A stretch of 25,000 bases of DNA, from assembly GCA_034096865.1 (NCBI GenBank), contig JAWQFJ010001125.1, positions 10,001 through 35,000 on the forward strand, read 5' to 3'. Source of the stretch: Theodoxus fluviatilis. Its lineage: Eukaryota; Mollusca; Gastropoda; Cycloneritida; Neritidae. Below the pieces are notes generated by a model. That model was given only the letters and a program-made list of their open reading frames with translations. It did not search any database and was not told the origin of the DNA. A program made the position numbers and the translations under genes. Positions 1 to 9,907 of this stretch are shown here, one piece after another; position 1 is the first letter of the stretch; each line of letters opens with the position of its first letter.

Positions 1-458
1 CAATAGATATGTGATTCTCGAAGGTATCTCGCTTTGATGTACTCACCCTCCTCAAGAAATTCACATCTGAATGTTTGAGATCTGTAAGCAGGATGTGGTG
101 GTCTGTCGCAGAGGCAACGCTGCGATTCCATATCTGAGAGTAAACATCATAGCCTCACGTAAACACAAACTGGTAAGAAGTTGTTTTCCCGTGTTAGTGC
201 ACAAGAAGAGCTTTCGTTATCTATGACGTAGCAAGAATGTCTTCCTTCCCCTTTCGCGTACTACGTCATCACTATTGAGGCACGTCAATAAAATCAAGGC
301 TTCTTTGTTTATTTTCTCTTTTTTGGGGTCTGTCTCATGGGATTTTTCTTTAAAATGTGTAACTGCATGTATGCGATAGAGTAAGGTTGTTTTGCCTGAA
401 CACGGTGATGCTGACACAGCAGTCTGTCCTGTCTACTGCCCTGTTGGAGTAGCGTCGC
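1..458. other. Stretch without recognised gene
   Basis: Unique, mildly AT-rich sequence. Open frames are short and share no family motif. Nothing supportable seen. Confidence 0.6.
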
Positions 459-506
<48 letters not shown>

Positions 507-761
507 GTGTGCGCGCGCGCGCGTTCGTGTGTCTGTTTTTGTGTGTTTATGTCTGTTTTTGTGTGCGTGCGTGGGTGTGTGTGTCTGTTTTTTGTGTGTT
601 TATGTCTGTGTTGTGTGCGTGTGTCTGTTTTTTGTGTGTTTGTGTCTGTTTTTGCGTGCGTGTGTGTGTGTGTGTGTGTGCATGTGTGTGTGCGTGTGTG
701 TTTGTGTGTGTGTATGTATGTGTGTGTGATATTTGACTTAAAGCCTTTGACACAGTCAGCA

Positions 762-814
<53 letters not shown>
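459..814. repeat. Degenerate (GT)n followed by pure (CA)n
   Basis: (GT)n with TCTGTTTTT interruptions from 459 to 728, a 35-bp unique spacer, then (CA)n at 763-814. The two tracts are complementary in sense, so the pair is a large imperfect inverted repeat. Confidence 0.95.
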
Positions 815-815
<1 letters not shown>

Positions 816-1508
816 ATTTCTAGGCAAAATAATGCAACAACACGAAAATGCGAAATTGCTTTATTTTTCTTTTATTCCAAAGCGATTTATCGGAAAAACT
901 TTATCACAAACCGAAAGAACGCAGAAGGCACATCAAGCAAAGATAAATTTTCACCGTAAATTGGAGCAAAGTCGACGTATATGAGGAGTGTTTTCAGAAA
1001 AAGAAAAGAATTAACCTTTGATGTGATTGACTTTATAAAATACTCTCAAAAGCAAAATAAGTCTGCGTTTGTCAATCAATGGTTCCACATTCTCGCTACT
1101 TTTGCAGGGCCACGCAGATACACTGCCAGAAAGCTCATGTCATTGGAACGTCTCGCTTTCTCAGTCGAGAAAACCGCTACCTCGATATACTACTGCCCAA
1201 GCTTAAAACGAATGTGTTTTTCGTTTTATCTTTGCTTTGAATTTTACAGCTGTTGTGCTCCCATAGTTATTCAAAAGCATAGGTTCATGTACATTTTCGA
1301 TCTTACAGAGATACGACGAAAACTTCAATTTTTAATCATGAAAAAAATACATTCTCTCTCTAGACACACCTGAGACATAACCTCCGAAATCTCCGTTGGG
1401 GGAGAGCAACTACCTTTTATTTTAGAATTTATATGTCAATATTTAGATTTTGAAAGAAAGGAAAATCGAATTAATGTTGTAATTATAAATGTTTGTATCC
1501 ATGTTTTG
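815..1508. other. Stretch without recognised gene
   Basis: AT-rich sequence. A 130-codon frame opens at 981-1373 on + but has no motif, unusual composition and a length expected by chance in this window. Confidence 0.55.
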
Positions 1509-1565
1509 AGAGAGAGAGAGAGAGTGAAAGTGAGAGAGAGGGAGAGAGAGAGAGAGAGAGAGAAA

Positions 1566-1616
<51 letters not shown>
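1509..1616. repeat. (GA)n microsatellite
   Basis: GA dinucleotides with a few GGGA and GTGA interruptions; purine strand is +. Confidence 0.97.
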
Positions 1617-1619
<3 letters not shown>

Positions 1620-2990
1620 CGGATAGACACACACACAGATATAGATGAGACAGAAACAGACATGGAGACAGTGATAGCACCAATGGGCACAATGGCAAAC
1701 TCTGAAAGAAAACGTTTACACAGCCTGAAGCGTGTTCAGGCCTTACAGAACACATCTGTTTAGCAGTGTCGAGCATGACCTGAGGAAAAGGATGTAGTTG
1801 ATGTAATAGTTACATCTCGACACCATCTTTGAACCAGAACCAAACTTGCTTGGCAGAGCAGGAAGCTACATATGATATGACTTTTAAAAAACCACGAGCA
1901 GATCTTTTACAATGTCATGCTAAGTGATATAAATGGACGATATAAAGCGTAAAGCTATGATATGAAGTCAAACGTTACATGGAAAACAAAATTATCATAA
2001 CATTCAGCAGTTTCACTCACATACATATTGCACAAGTTCACTCATATAGAGGCTAGCTGCAAAAAGGAAAGCTCGGCTGTTCAACGAATTCACCAAAGTC
2101 ATTTCACTCCTCGATGTAGTTTTTCATCACATTTGAACAGGGTCCCACAGACTGCATGGCTAATCCCGAGTGACATCAACACATTTTTGCAGATCGAGAT
2201 TGGCAGGTAAGTGAACAAAATAGTTGATCGCTTTCTAAAAAAACAGTTACTTCGTCTGATGTATCGCTCGTCGCCAACATTAAAGATGTAGCAAAACCCA
2301 CACATCCATAATCTGAGATGACGTTCATCGCCAACATGAAAAGAATATTTGAAAAATTCATGCACCTCTCGAACACGACTTGAATTCCCTCCGTATGACG
2401 AAGACCCCAAACCACGACAGGTCGTGGACAGAATGGATGACATGACATCACCGTATATCTGGTAGTGAATTATGCTTTTGTAATGGTGGCAACAAAACAC
2501 GGCGAACATGAAAGTGAAAATGGCACTGCACTCACAAAGCTTGCCTTACGCTGGAGTACGAAAACGGTCCTCGATAACCGCTGTATTGGTTTTCGCTGCA
2601 AGCTCTGTGGGTGCCACAGCCTGTTCAAGATGGTTTAGATCGGTGATCAGTGGCCTTATGATGATGGTTTTGATCGCAACTCAGATTATGTATTTTTTGG
2701 TATTCCTCAAGAGAGGTTAGGAAATGAGATGAGACTCAGTTTCCAATATGATGCGATAAACAACGTGCGGATATAAAACTCAACTGTTATGTGTGAACAC
2801 GGTAAAATGCCATTTAGTTCACGAAAACTTCGTTTGCGACTATGTCAATACTGTAAAAATCGACTTAGACACTGCATGAAACTCATATATAATGATTGTG
2901 ACAAACAGCTGAGGCATCCCAGTCAGAGTGTCCGGATGCCGCACACACACACCCTTCCCTCCCCCCGGTTTCCTCTTTGGCTACTTGGGG
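1617..2990. other. Stretch without recognised gene
   Basis: Unique AT-leaning sequence. At 2250-2370 two similar segments (CGTTCATCGCCAACAT and GCTCGTCGCCAACATTAAA) form a weak direct repeat. Open frames carry no family motif. Confidence 0.5.
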
Positions 2991-2993
2991 CCG

Positions 2994-3042
2994 CCCCTGG
3001 CTGAGCTACTGGAGCTGGCCCTAAAAGCCCAGCAGCCAGGGG
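2994..3042. repeat. Perfect 10-bp inverted repeat, hairpin-forming
   Basis: CCCCTGGCTG at 2994-3003 and CAGCCAGGGG at 3033-3042 are exact reverse complements around a 29-bp loop. A G-rich tract follows at 3055-3091. Confidence 0.8.
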
Positions 3043-3054
3043 TTTCATCTGATG

Positions 3055-3091
3055 CGGGGGTGGGGGTGAAAGTTGGGGTAGGGGTTGGGGG
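3055..3091 (+). repeat. G-rich tract with quadruplex potential
   Basis: Five runs of four or more G on + (GGGGG T GGGGG ... GGGG TA GGGG TT GGGGGGG) separated by short loops. This satisfies the usual four-run quadruplex rule. Confidence 0.6.
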
Positions 3092-4139
3092 GGCACTGAG
3101 TGGTTCGGCTTTATGTTATATTTCATGTTGACATGCCATTCAAGTTGTCTGCTGGTATAGGTCGAATAAGATTTAGGTGGAAAGTGTATATTTTGTCTGA
3201 GGAATGCATGCGTTCCAATGGCTGGTTTTTGCCTTTCAGAATTGTTTTGAACTGTCAGCTGAGAGTGCTGTATAGGCACACTGTACAAATACTAATACAA
3301 TCGCGTGCAGATACTGGAGTGTATCTACGTAATAAACACATGTTTGACATGGAGACAACAGTAACAAACAAAATTAACGATAACAATGTATAAAATGCAT
3401 GGACCAAGATATGCAAATGAGAAGGTATATGCTGGAATTCTACAGTTAGCCATGGAAGCAACAACATTGATACATATTTAAAGCAGCTTCAAAGTCACCT
3501 GTGAAGTACAAGGGACTCGAAGATATCTAACTTTTTCTACGCCAGAGATTCGCTTCAGATTACAATTCTCAAACTAAACTGCATGCTAACAGACGAATCT
3601 ACCGCCCTATAAGTATTCTTTCTACAACATTACAATTTACTACGAGTTCAGTATGTAACCAATGCAAAAAAAATTCTGTCATCTTTATAATTAAACTCTA
3701 GCAAATTCCACAACTGAAGATCGATTAATTATCAGCTTTATCGACATCTTCTCTTCAAATGTATAGAATTTTTTCACAACCTATCAGCAGTCATAATATA
3801 TGTCATGGTCAAGATTTAAAAAATGATATATCCTAAACAGCGCCCATACAAAGACATTGGAATTCATTACACCACTAGGCAGCTTAGCAGTCAATCAGCA
3901 AAGAACTCAGAAATATTCCATGTTCTAGATAGGTGTCTCTAGCCAATCATTGATCGGGACAAGATCTGACGACACCCATTTATATAAAAAAACAGGTCTG
4001 TGAGAATCAAGACCAATCACAGGGTCCAGACACATGTAGACGATGAAGCCCTGGCAGAGCCCAGAATGAAGACATGGGTGTCTAGCAGGCAAGCGTTGAT
4101 GAAAAAGCGTGCACAGAAGCACGCACGGTGCCGCGCAGT
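3092..4139. other. Region 3' of the kinase stop codon
   Basis: Unique AT-rich sequence that should contain the 3' UTR of the minus-strand kinase gene. I found no AATAAA or ATTAAA on the minus strand here; weaker TATAAA variants occur near 3965 and 3685. The transcript end is therefore not placed. Confidence 0.45.
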
Positions 4140-4677
4140 TCAGGATTGAAACAGCGGGTAGCGCACGTACTCGTTCTGTCCATCTTGGCCCCCCTGTCTG
4201 CAGCTGTAGTAGTACACCAGGGGGCTGGGATCGATCAAGCACGGCGGGGGGGAGGGGGGCATGTCCTCACTGTCCACTCTCAGTAAAAAACGCAGCTGCT
4301 CGGGGTCGTAGGGGGCGGTGGGCTCCAGGGGGACGGGCAGCGGGTAAGGATAGGAGGGCAGAGGGTGGGGCATAGATGGCTGGGGGTAGGGGCAGGGGAG
4401 CTGACTCGCCTCCGGGGGATGGGGTCTCTCCAGGAGGTCAGAGGGCAGGGCTAGGAGGCCGCGACAGAGGTCGTTGCAGACGTGGTGACGCAGGGCTCTG
4501 TAGACGCCGTTTAAGCCCCGGTCCTCGGGCCCGAAGCTGGCCTTACGGGAGTGGATGGTAGGGGTCTTGCAGAGCACGGCGTCCTCCCCCTTGAGAGAGC
4601 CCTCCACGTTGCACAGCACCAGCTCGCCGCCGCTCTCGTGGTATGAGAAGTGAACCAGCGCTTCCATTAATGTCGAC
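4140..4677 (-). CDS. Alpha-kinase gene, terminal exon: C-lobe with zinc site, altered catalytic loop, proline-rich tail
   Basis: Opens after the acceptor GTTTCCCCTTTTCAG/GTCGACA and runs to TGA at 4142-4140. It gives about 179 residues and completes the split Arg codon. C-lobe landmarks in order: ALVHFSYHESGGEL; VLCNVEGSLKG; PTIHS; FGPEDRGLNGV; HHVCNDLC. The zinc ligands known in TRPM7 (H, H-x-C-x3-C) are all present, at about residues 153, 209, 211 and 215 of the assembled domain. The catalytic loop, usually [VC]DLQG or DIQG, reads NVEG, so the catalytic Asp and the metal-binding Gln are Asn167 and Glu169. The second metal ligand, Asp in LTDP, is Thr182 in CKTP. The loop between them is about five residues longer than in eEF2K. 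After CRGL comes a tail of about 100 residues rich in Pro and Tyr (PYPQP, SYPYPLPVPLEP), ending RYPLFQS. Predicted soluble, with no membrane segment. Confidence 0.9.
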
Positions 4678-5045
4678 CTGAAAAGGGGAAACAACTCTTG
4701 GTCAGAATGAGAGCACTGTGCGAGGACGATTTTGAGTTACCTCCCTTGAATTAATGACCTTGAGGGACTTGAGGAGTAATGAAGATAGACTCGTCAGTTT
4801 GCTACGTTTCAGCTTGGGTGTACCTCAATATATAAAAAATTCTAAAATTGTTATCGTGCGTGTTGTCGTAGATATACATAATTAACAGTAGATACTGTGC
4901 AGATGACGAGCTATCAATGTAAGTAAACGAGAGGTTTCGAAACAGGGACTTATATGTTGGAGTACTGCACAACAGCACATAATGTGTGCATGGGTAAGAA
5001 TTGAAATTTGATTAGTTTTACAGGATGAAAAAGCAATTAAAACCC

Positions 5046-5277
<232 letters not shown>

Positions 5278-5566
5278 CAGACATACGAACGAACAGACAT
5301 GCACAGAGAGAGAAAGAGAGAGCGAATAAGAGGGGTGGTAGGGAACAGACAGACAGAAAAAAGACAGACGAACGAATGGTCGGACGGACGACGGACGAAC
5401 GGACAGACGGACGAAAGAAGAGAGAGAGAAAAGAGAGGATGAAGAGGCAAGAAGAGGAAGGGGTGACGGGAGAGAAACAAAGAGAAGCACACTGAGAATT
5501 TGAATCAAAGGCAGACTGACAGATCTGAAATGAAGAGGAGGTGAGAGACTGTCAGACATGAGAGTC

Positions 5567-6178
5567 ACAGAGACAGCTGCCAACAGCCAGACAGAACCCT
5601 TCACAGAGACAGCTGCCAACAGCCAGGCAGAACCCTTCACAGAGACAGCTGCCAACAGCCAGGCAGAACACTTCACAGAGACAGCTGACAACAGCCAGAC
5701 AAAACACTTCACAGAGACAGCTGCCAACAGCCAGGCAGAACACTTCACAGAGACAGCTGCCAACAGCCAGGCAGAACACTTCACAGAGACAGCAGACAAC
5801 AGCCAGACAGAACACTTCACAGAGACAGCTGACAACAGCCAGGCAGAACACTTCACAGAGACAGCTGACAACAGCCAGGCAGAACACTTCACAGAGACAG
5901 CTGACAACAATCACGCAGAACATTTCACAGAGACAGCTCCCAAATGTCGGGCAGAACACTGCACAGAGAAAGCTGACAACAGTCAGGCAGAACACTTCAC
6001 AGAGACAGCTGACAACAGCCAGGCAGAACATTTCACAGAGACAGCTGCCAAATGTCGGGCAGAACAGTGCACAGAGACACCTGGCAACAATCAGGTAGAA
6101 CACTTCACAGAGACAGCTGCCAAATGTCGGGCAGAACAGTGCACAGAGACAGCAGACAACAGTCAGGCAGAACAGTGC
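5567..6178. repeat. 36-bp minisatellite, 17 units
   Basis: Tandem units of 36 bp built on ACAGAGACAGCTGACAACAG plus CCAGGCAGAACACTTC. Two unit types alternate toward the high-coordinate end: the common AACAGCCAGGCAGAACACTTC-like type and one with AAATGTCGGGCAGAACAGTGC. Because 36 is a multiple of three, long frames stay open on both strands, but these are by-products: the array sits inside a kinase-gene intron and has no start, splice or codon evidence of its own. Confidence 0.95.
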
Positions 6179-6184
6179 ACCCAC

Positions 6185-6327
6185 CTGACACACGTGTCAG
6201 TGCGCCCCTCTCTGTCCACGTAGGCGGTGAGGCGTTTGCCCAGGCGCTCCTCGATCACCACCCATTGGTCCTTGCGTGGCTTGTTTCGTCTGCTGGAGTG
6301 GCCACTCAGCATCTTCACGAACGACAT
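6185..6327 (-). CDS. Alpha-kinase gene, exon for the hinge region
   Basis: A 143-bp exon: acceptor TATTTCTGCGTGCAG/ATG TCG, donor TGTGTCAG/GTGGGT. It encodes 47 residues plus two bases (AG) that combine with the G opening the next exon to give Arg. The segment WVVIEERLGKRLTAYVDREG matches the alpha-kinase 'vvEE.l.G.f.kYv...G' hinge that joins the lobes and contacts adenine; the two Glu are at about residues 122-123 of the assembled domain. Phase 0 at its start fits the preceding exon's phase-0 donor. The upstream intron end carries the degenerate (ATTC)n tail of a SINE-like element. Downstream, the intron enters a 36-bp minisatellite after only six bases. The motif and the matching phases make this a secure exon despite its shortness. 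Confidence 0.87.
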
Positions 6328-6348
6328 CTGCACGCAGAAATATTCATC

Positions 6349-6523
6349 CGCATGAATGAACGAACGAACGAATGAATGAATGAATGAACGATCGAGATAA
6401 CGAACAATTGAATGAATGATTGAATGTACGTATACATGAATGGATGTATGGATGAATGAATGGACGAACGGGCAGACGGACAAATGAATAAATGAATGAA
6501 TGAATGGATGGATGAATGAATGG
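6349..6523 (-). repeat. (ATTC)n-type tail of a SINE-like element, degenerate
   Basis: On + it reads GAAT/GAAC/GGAT tetranucleotides. It directly abuts the SINE-like body at 6524-6668, as a tail would on the minus strand, and ends about 22 bp before the kinase exon at 6327. Confidence 0.75.
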
Positions 6524-6853
<330 letters not shown>

Positions 6854-7259
6854 CACCCACATGGGGTCAACAAAGACGTTTGGAGGAGACGAGTTGAGGT
6901 GATGCTACGTTGACTTTGTGATGGGTGAGAGGTGACGGTAGAGAGTCAAGTCTACTTTGCAGAGAAAATGAGGGACGTGTATTGTGTATGGGCACGGCTA
7001 TTCCTGATTTGCTTTCAATTGGAGTTTCGAGGGAGCAGGCTATGGAGAGAATATGCCTGGTATATTGCCCAGTCAGCATGGATGTCCAGTGAATGTTATC
7101 GGAAAGGGAACTTGTCCAGGTATCAATGACCGCTATTGACAGCTTGTCTCCAGTTCCCATCTTTGACATGTCTGTCTCTCCTTTCTACTGACCATCCTTT
7201 CTTTGCTCTGTTGTCTTTTATCTTTGTTCCGCGTTTGGTTCTTCCCTTCTCTCTCAGTC

Positions 7260-7460
7260 CCATTTCCCCATCTCTGTCCACCTGCCTTTCTGTCTGACTG
7301 TCTGCCCGCCCATCCATCCGTCCGCCTGCCTGGTTGCCTATCTGCCTGTCTACCTGCCTGCCTGCTGTCTGCCCGTCAGCAAGCTTGCCTGCCTGTTTGT
7401 CTACTTTTCTGACTATCCTTTTGCCTGCCTGCCTGCCTGCCTGCCTGTCTGCCTGCAAGT
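7260..7460. repeat. Degenerate CTGC/TCTG tetranucleotide tract
   Basis: A pyrimidine-rich series of CTGC, CTGT, CCAT and CCGT tetramers, purest (CTGC)n at about 7424-7456. Lies in a kinase-gene intron. Confidence 0.85.
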
Positions 7461-7577
7461 CCTCCTTCCTCCTCCTTACAAACCATCCTACATCTTTCCG
7501 CAAGTTATACTCCTTCTTCCTAGCCTGTGCTGTCACCGCCTTCCTTCCTTGTGTGTGTGTGTCTGTCTGTCACCCTT

Positions 7578-7645
<68 letters not shown>
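7578..7645. repeat. (CT)n microsatellite
   Basis: About 33 CT dinucleotides, about 50 bp beyond the donor of the kinase exon ending at 7697. Confidence 0.97.
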
Positions 7646-7647
<2 letters not shown>

Positions 7648-7696
7648 CCACCCCCCACCCCCATTTCGTATGTATATTTGTAGTGTCCACACTTAC

Positions 7697-7915
7697 CTCG
7701 TCCATGCTGGCCTTGAGAACGCGAGTGAAGGTAACTTTCTTTCGTCCCTCGTTGGCGACGTGGCGGTTGAAGGCCCGTGCCAGTTCCCTGGCCTTCTTGG
7801 ACTTCGTGATCTCCACGTCACACGCCGTCAGCGTGTCCATGTCCCCAAGGAACACCTTGACCACGGAACGCTCGCCCATGCGTGGCCCGTGTCCGTTCAT
7901 GATGCCCACATAGGC
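7697..7915 (-). CDS. Alpha-kinase gene, exon for the N-lobe with the ATP-site lysine
   Basis: A 219-bp exon of exactly 73 codons, phase 0 at both ends. The acceptor is CCCCTGTAG/GCC and the donor GACGAG/GTAAGT. The protein begins AYVGIMNGHGPRMGERSVVK and continues VFLGD. The pattern 'G..nG.GPr.Ge..VVKvF' is a standard alpha-kinase N-lobe signature, and the Lys in VVKVF (about residue 43 of the assembled domain) corresponds to the ATP-contacting lysine of TRPM7 and eEF2K. Further on, KARELARAFNRHV matches the conserved helix that in the family reads A...A..fN. The segment KKVTFTRVLKASMDE leads into the strand completed by the next exon. The reading frame stays open past the donor into an intron, but homology stops at GAG. 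High confidence as a real exon because family pattern, length and both splice sites agree. Confidence 0.88.
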
Positions 7916-8009
7916 CTACAGGGGTAAATTGGGCATGTGTGAAGGGGATGGGGAAGTATGCAATAGTGTTAGGTAATGTGGGATGGAGAAAGGAAGAAAG
8001 GAAAATATT

Positions 8010-8283
8010 GATGGATGGATGGATGGATGGATAGATGGATGGACGGTTGATGAATGAAGGAATGAATAAATGAATGAACGAATGAATGAATGGAAGAAAG
8101 AGTGAAGTATGGTTGGATGGATACATGAATGAGAGAGAGACAGAGAGAGATACAGAGAGATAGACAGACACACAGACAGTGAGACACAGACAGACACACA
8201 CTGACAGACAGATAGATAGACAGACGGACGGACGGACAGAGTAAGACGGACAAAGACAGCGAGAATAAGAGAGCGAGCGAGCG

Positions 8284-8361
<78 letters not shown>
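8010..8361. repeat. Tetranucleotide (GGAT/GAAT) tract running into GACA-rich and (GA)n
   Basis: GGAT and GAAT tetramers (8010-8130), then GACA and GAGACA repeats, then GAGC and (GA)n to 8361, followed by a G9 run at 8362-8370. Confidence 0.9.
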
Positions 8362-8363
<2 letters not shown>

Positions 8364-8473
8364 GGGGGGGGAAGACAGACAGAGAGACAGATAGATACAC
8401 AGAGGCAGAGACAGAAAGCGAAAACAAGAGACAAGAGGCAGAGACAGAAACGGATAGAAACAGAATCAGACAG

Positions 8474-8474
<1 letters not shown>

Positions 8475-8525
<51 letters not shown>

Positions 8526-8567
8526 GAAACAGAGAGCCAGACAAAAACATAGACAGAGAGAAATAGA

Positions 8568-8642
<75 letters not shown>

Positions 8643-8733
8643 AGACAGAACATACATAAGAAGGCAGACAAAACCTAGTTTGAAAAAATCCTCATTACAC
8701 TATCCTTCTACACACATACATACATACACACAC

Positions 8734-8795
<62 letters not shown>

Positions 8796-8804
8796 ACACA
8801 CACA
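8475..8804. repeat. (AT)n, (GA)n and (CA)n microsatellites in series
   Basis: (AT)n at 8475-8519, (GA)n at 8571-8641 and (CA)n with CTCA interruptions at 8709-8804, separated by short degenerate stretches. Confidence 0.95.
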
Positions 8805-8935
8805 AAAGAAGCGGAAGCCATCATCCCCTTCTCCCAAACACCAACTCCATCCAATCCTAAACCCCCCAAACAAAATTCCCGTCATCACTGAGGAAATCAT
8901 CTGAGACAACCACCGAACCACCCTTGTCTCCTCAC

Positions 8936-9003
8936 CTTGAGGCGCTCTCCTCTTGCGAAGGACTTGGCATCGAAGCTGCACCAGTAGCAGCTGCCGTCAC
9001 AGT
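8936..9003 (-). CDS. Alpha-kinase gene, first confidently assigned exon (start of kinase domain)
   Basis: Encodes the first 23 residues I can assign to an atypical alpha-kinase domain, including CYWCSFDAKSFARGERLK. The aromatic-rich CSF..SFARG stretch matches the first beta strands of alpha-kinases, where a 'pFa.G..R.a..G' pattern leads into the glycine-rich N-lobe. The 5' edge is set by an excellent acceptor: a run of pyrimidines ending TTCCTCTCCTCGCCAG, directly before AC TGT GAC. The 3' edge is a CTCAAG/GTGAGG donor leaving phase 0, which fits the next exon at 7915. One base of the first codon must come from an upstream exon. In this frame the sequence upstream of the acceptor soon meets a TGA; an alternative is translation from an in-frame ATG at about 9040, giving an N terminus that starts MPLSYSTFLSSP. 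Both are possible; the acceptor makes splicing more likely. Confidence 0.75.
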
Positions 9004-9065
9004 CTGGCGAGGAGAGGAAGGTGGAGTAGGAGAGAGGCATCGCGATGCCCCGTCTAGCAATTCAC

Positions 9066-9086
9066 CATCAGACTCTGCGGAATCCC
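9066..9086 (-). CDS. Speculative 21-bp micro-exon before the kinase exon
   Basis: The acceptor GCGGTCTTGCAG precedes GG GAT TCC GCA GAG TCT GAT G, followed by a GTGAAT donor. Splicing the final G to the AC opening the kinase exon makes GAC, giving the acidic junction SAESDDCDGSCYW in the kinase frame. The intron implied would be 62 bases with a strong pyrimidine tract, short for this gene. The phase fit is attractive but both sites could be chance; this is inference from splice signals only. Confidence 0.2.
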
Positions 9087-9108
9087 CTGCAAGACCGCAC
9101 CAGCTCCG

Positions 9109-9245
9109 TCAAGGAGGAAACGGGGGAGACGACTCGAACACTTCCAGGGGAGGTAATTTCTTGGCCGTGGGGGAGTGTTCCGCAACTGGCGAGGAAGGAT
9201 TCACAGCGGAGAACTCCGAGACGGTCCGGGGCAGTCTGGGTGTAT
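9109..9245 (-). CDS. Candidate upstream exon of the kinase gene, Ser/Pro-rich, ends in an in-frame TGA
   Basis: Behind a good acceptor (CCTCAATTGCTTGCAG/ATACACCC) is an open frame of 45 codons: TPRLPRTVSEFSAVNPSS, PVAEHSPTAKKLPP, LEVFESSPPFPP, then TGA at 9111-9109. Codons favour C or G at the third position, as in the kinase exons, and the composition suits a disordered linker. After the TGA the same frame is open again across GDSAESDGELLDGAS and SPTPPSSPRQ to the kinase exon. No convincing GT donor lies before the TGA. It could be a real exon with an unrecognised donor, a frame carrying a genuine nonsense change or sequence error, or chance. The strand and distance (106 bp upstream of the kinase exon) favour a link. 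Confidence 0.33.
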
Positions 9246-9907
9246 CTGCAAGCAATTGAGGACAAGTAAGAAATTGTGCCGGAGAAAGAGTGTGTAATGT
9301 CATGAGGCAAGGAAAACTACAAGTGGTAATCTCGTGCCAAGCAAAATATCACGGCAGAATAAGCCAACTACAGGAAACATTGATAAGAATCACCGCGGGC
9401 GTCCCAGCACTGGAACAAGAACCCACAGACAACACAAGGCCCGATTATAGGCAGATAGCTAAGGCTGTTCCTCTTTCCTTTCTATGATAAAAAGAACCCA
9501 TCCTCGACAATAACCTTTTTATGGTATCAGAATTTATCAAACAAATCTTAAGTAACGCAAAATGTAGCTTTAAAATATCAGTTTAAATAAGGAAAAAATG
9601 TATTCTATTGACAACACTCACTTCTAGCAGGCAGAGCAAAAGACAACTGTCCCCAGATAGCGCTCTTGCTATACTGCCAGCAAAGTGAAGGTTACCACCT
9701 TCGGGAATTTCCATCATCCATCAAACGCACGTGTCTACTCCAAGAACATTAATTATACAGGCTCTCGGCAGGAAGTTTGACCACTGGCTACCGACAGCTT
9801 GACCTTATGTTCAAGTACGACCCGGATCATGATTAAGCCGCGGGGCTTAGAGCAGGGCAGTCCGTCAGCGTGTCACGGGAGCGCACACGACCGTGACACA
9901 CTCGTCA
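9246..9907. other. Stretch upstream of the kinase exons, no recognised feature
   Basis: Unique sequence. If the kinase gene continues upstream this is intron; no further alpha-kinase or domain-like exon was seen on minus. Confidence 0.4.

Larger units (their letters stand above)
7916..8935 (-). other. Kinase-gene intron filled with microsatellites
   Basis: Bounded by GTGAGG and TGTAG and phase 0. In + coordinates it holds a GGAT/GAAT tract (8010-8130), a GACA-rich degenerate stretch (8130-8260), (GA)n at 8277-8361, (AT)n at 8475-8519, (GA)n at 8571-8641 and (CA)n at 8709-8804. Little unique sequence remains apart from about 100 bp at each end. Confidence 0.8.

Noticed and set aside
2099..2509. 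136-codon minus frame with a short internal duplication
   Set aside because: No family similarity recognised; a length expected by chance several times in a window this size.
4109..4561. Two + strand frames opposite the kinase terminal exon
   Set aside because: Antisense shadows of the conserved minus-strand kinase exon.
5558..6223. Open frames of over 200 codons on both strands
   Set aside because: Produced by the 36-bp minisatellite, whose unit is a multiple of three; it lies inside a kinase intron bounded by consistent splice sites.
7916..8671. Long Ser/Leu-rich frames on minus, and similar ones at 4882-5910
   Set aside because: Translations of (GA)n and related microsatellites.
8924..9259. 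111-codon + frame opposite the kinase start exon
   Set aside because: Covers the kinase exon antisense, has no family motif, and the minus strand carries the conserved domain and splice sites.
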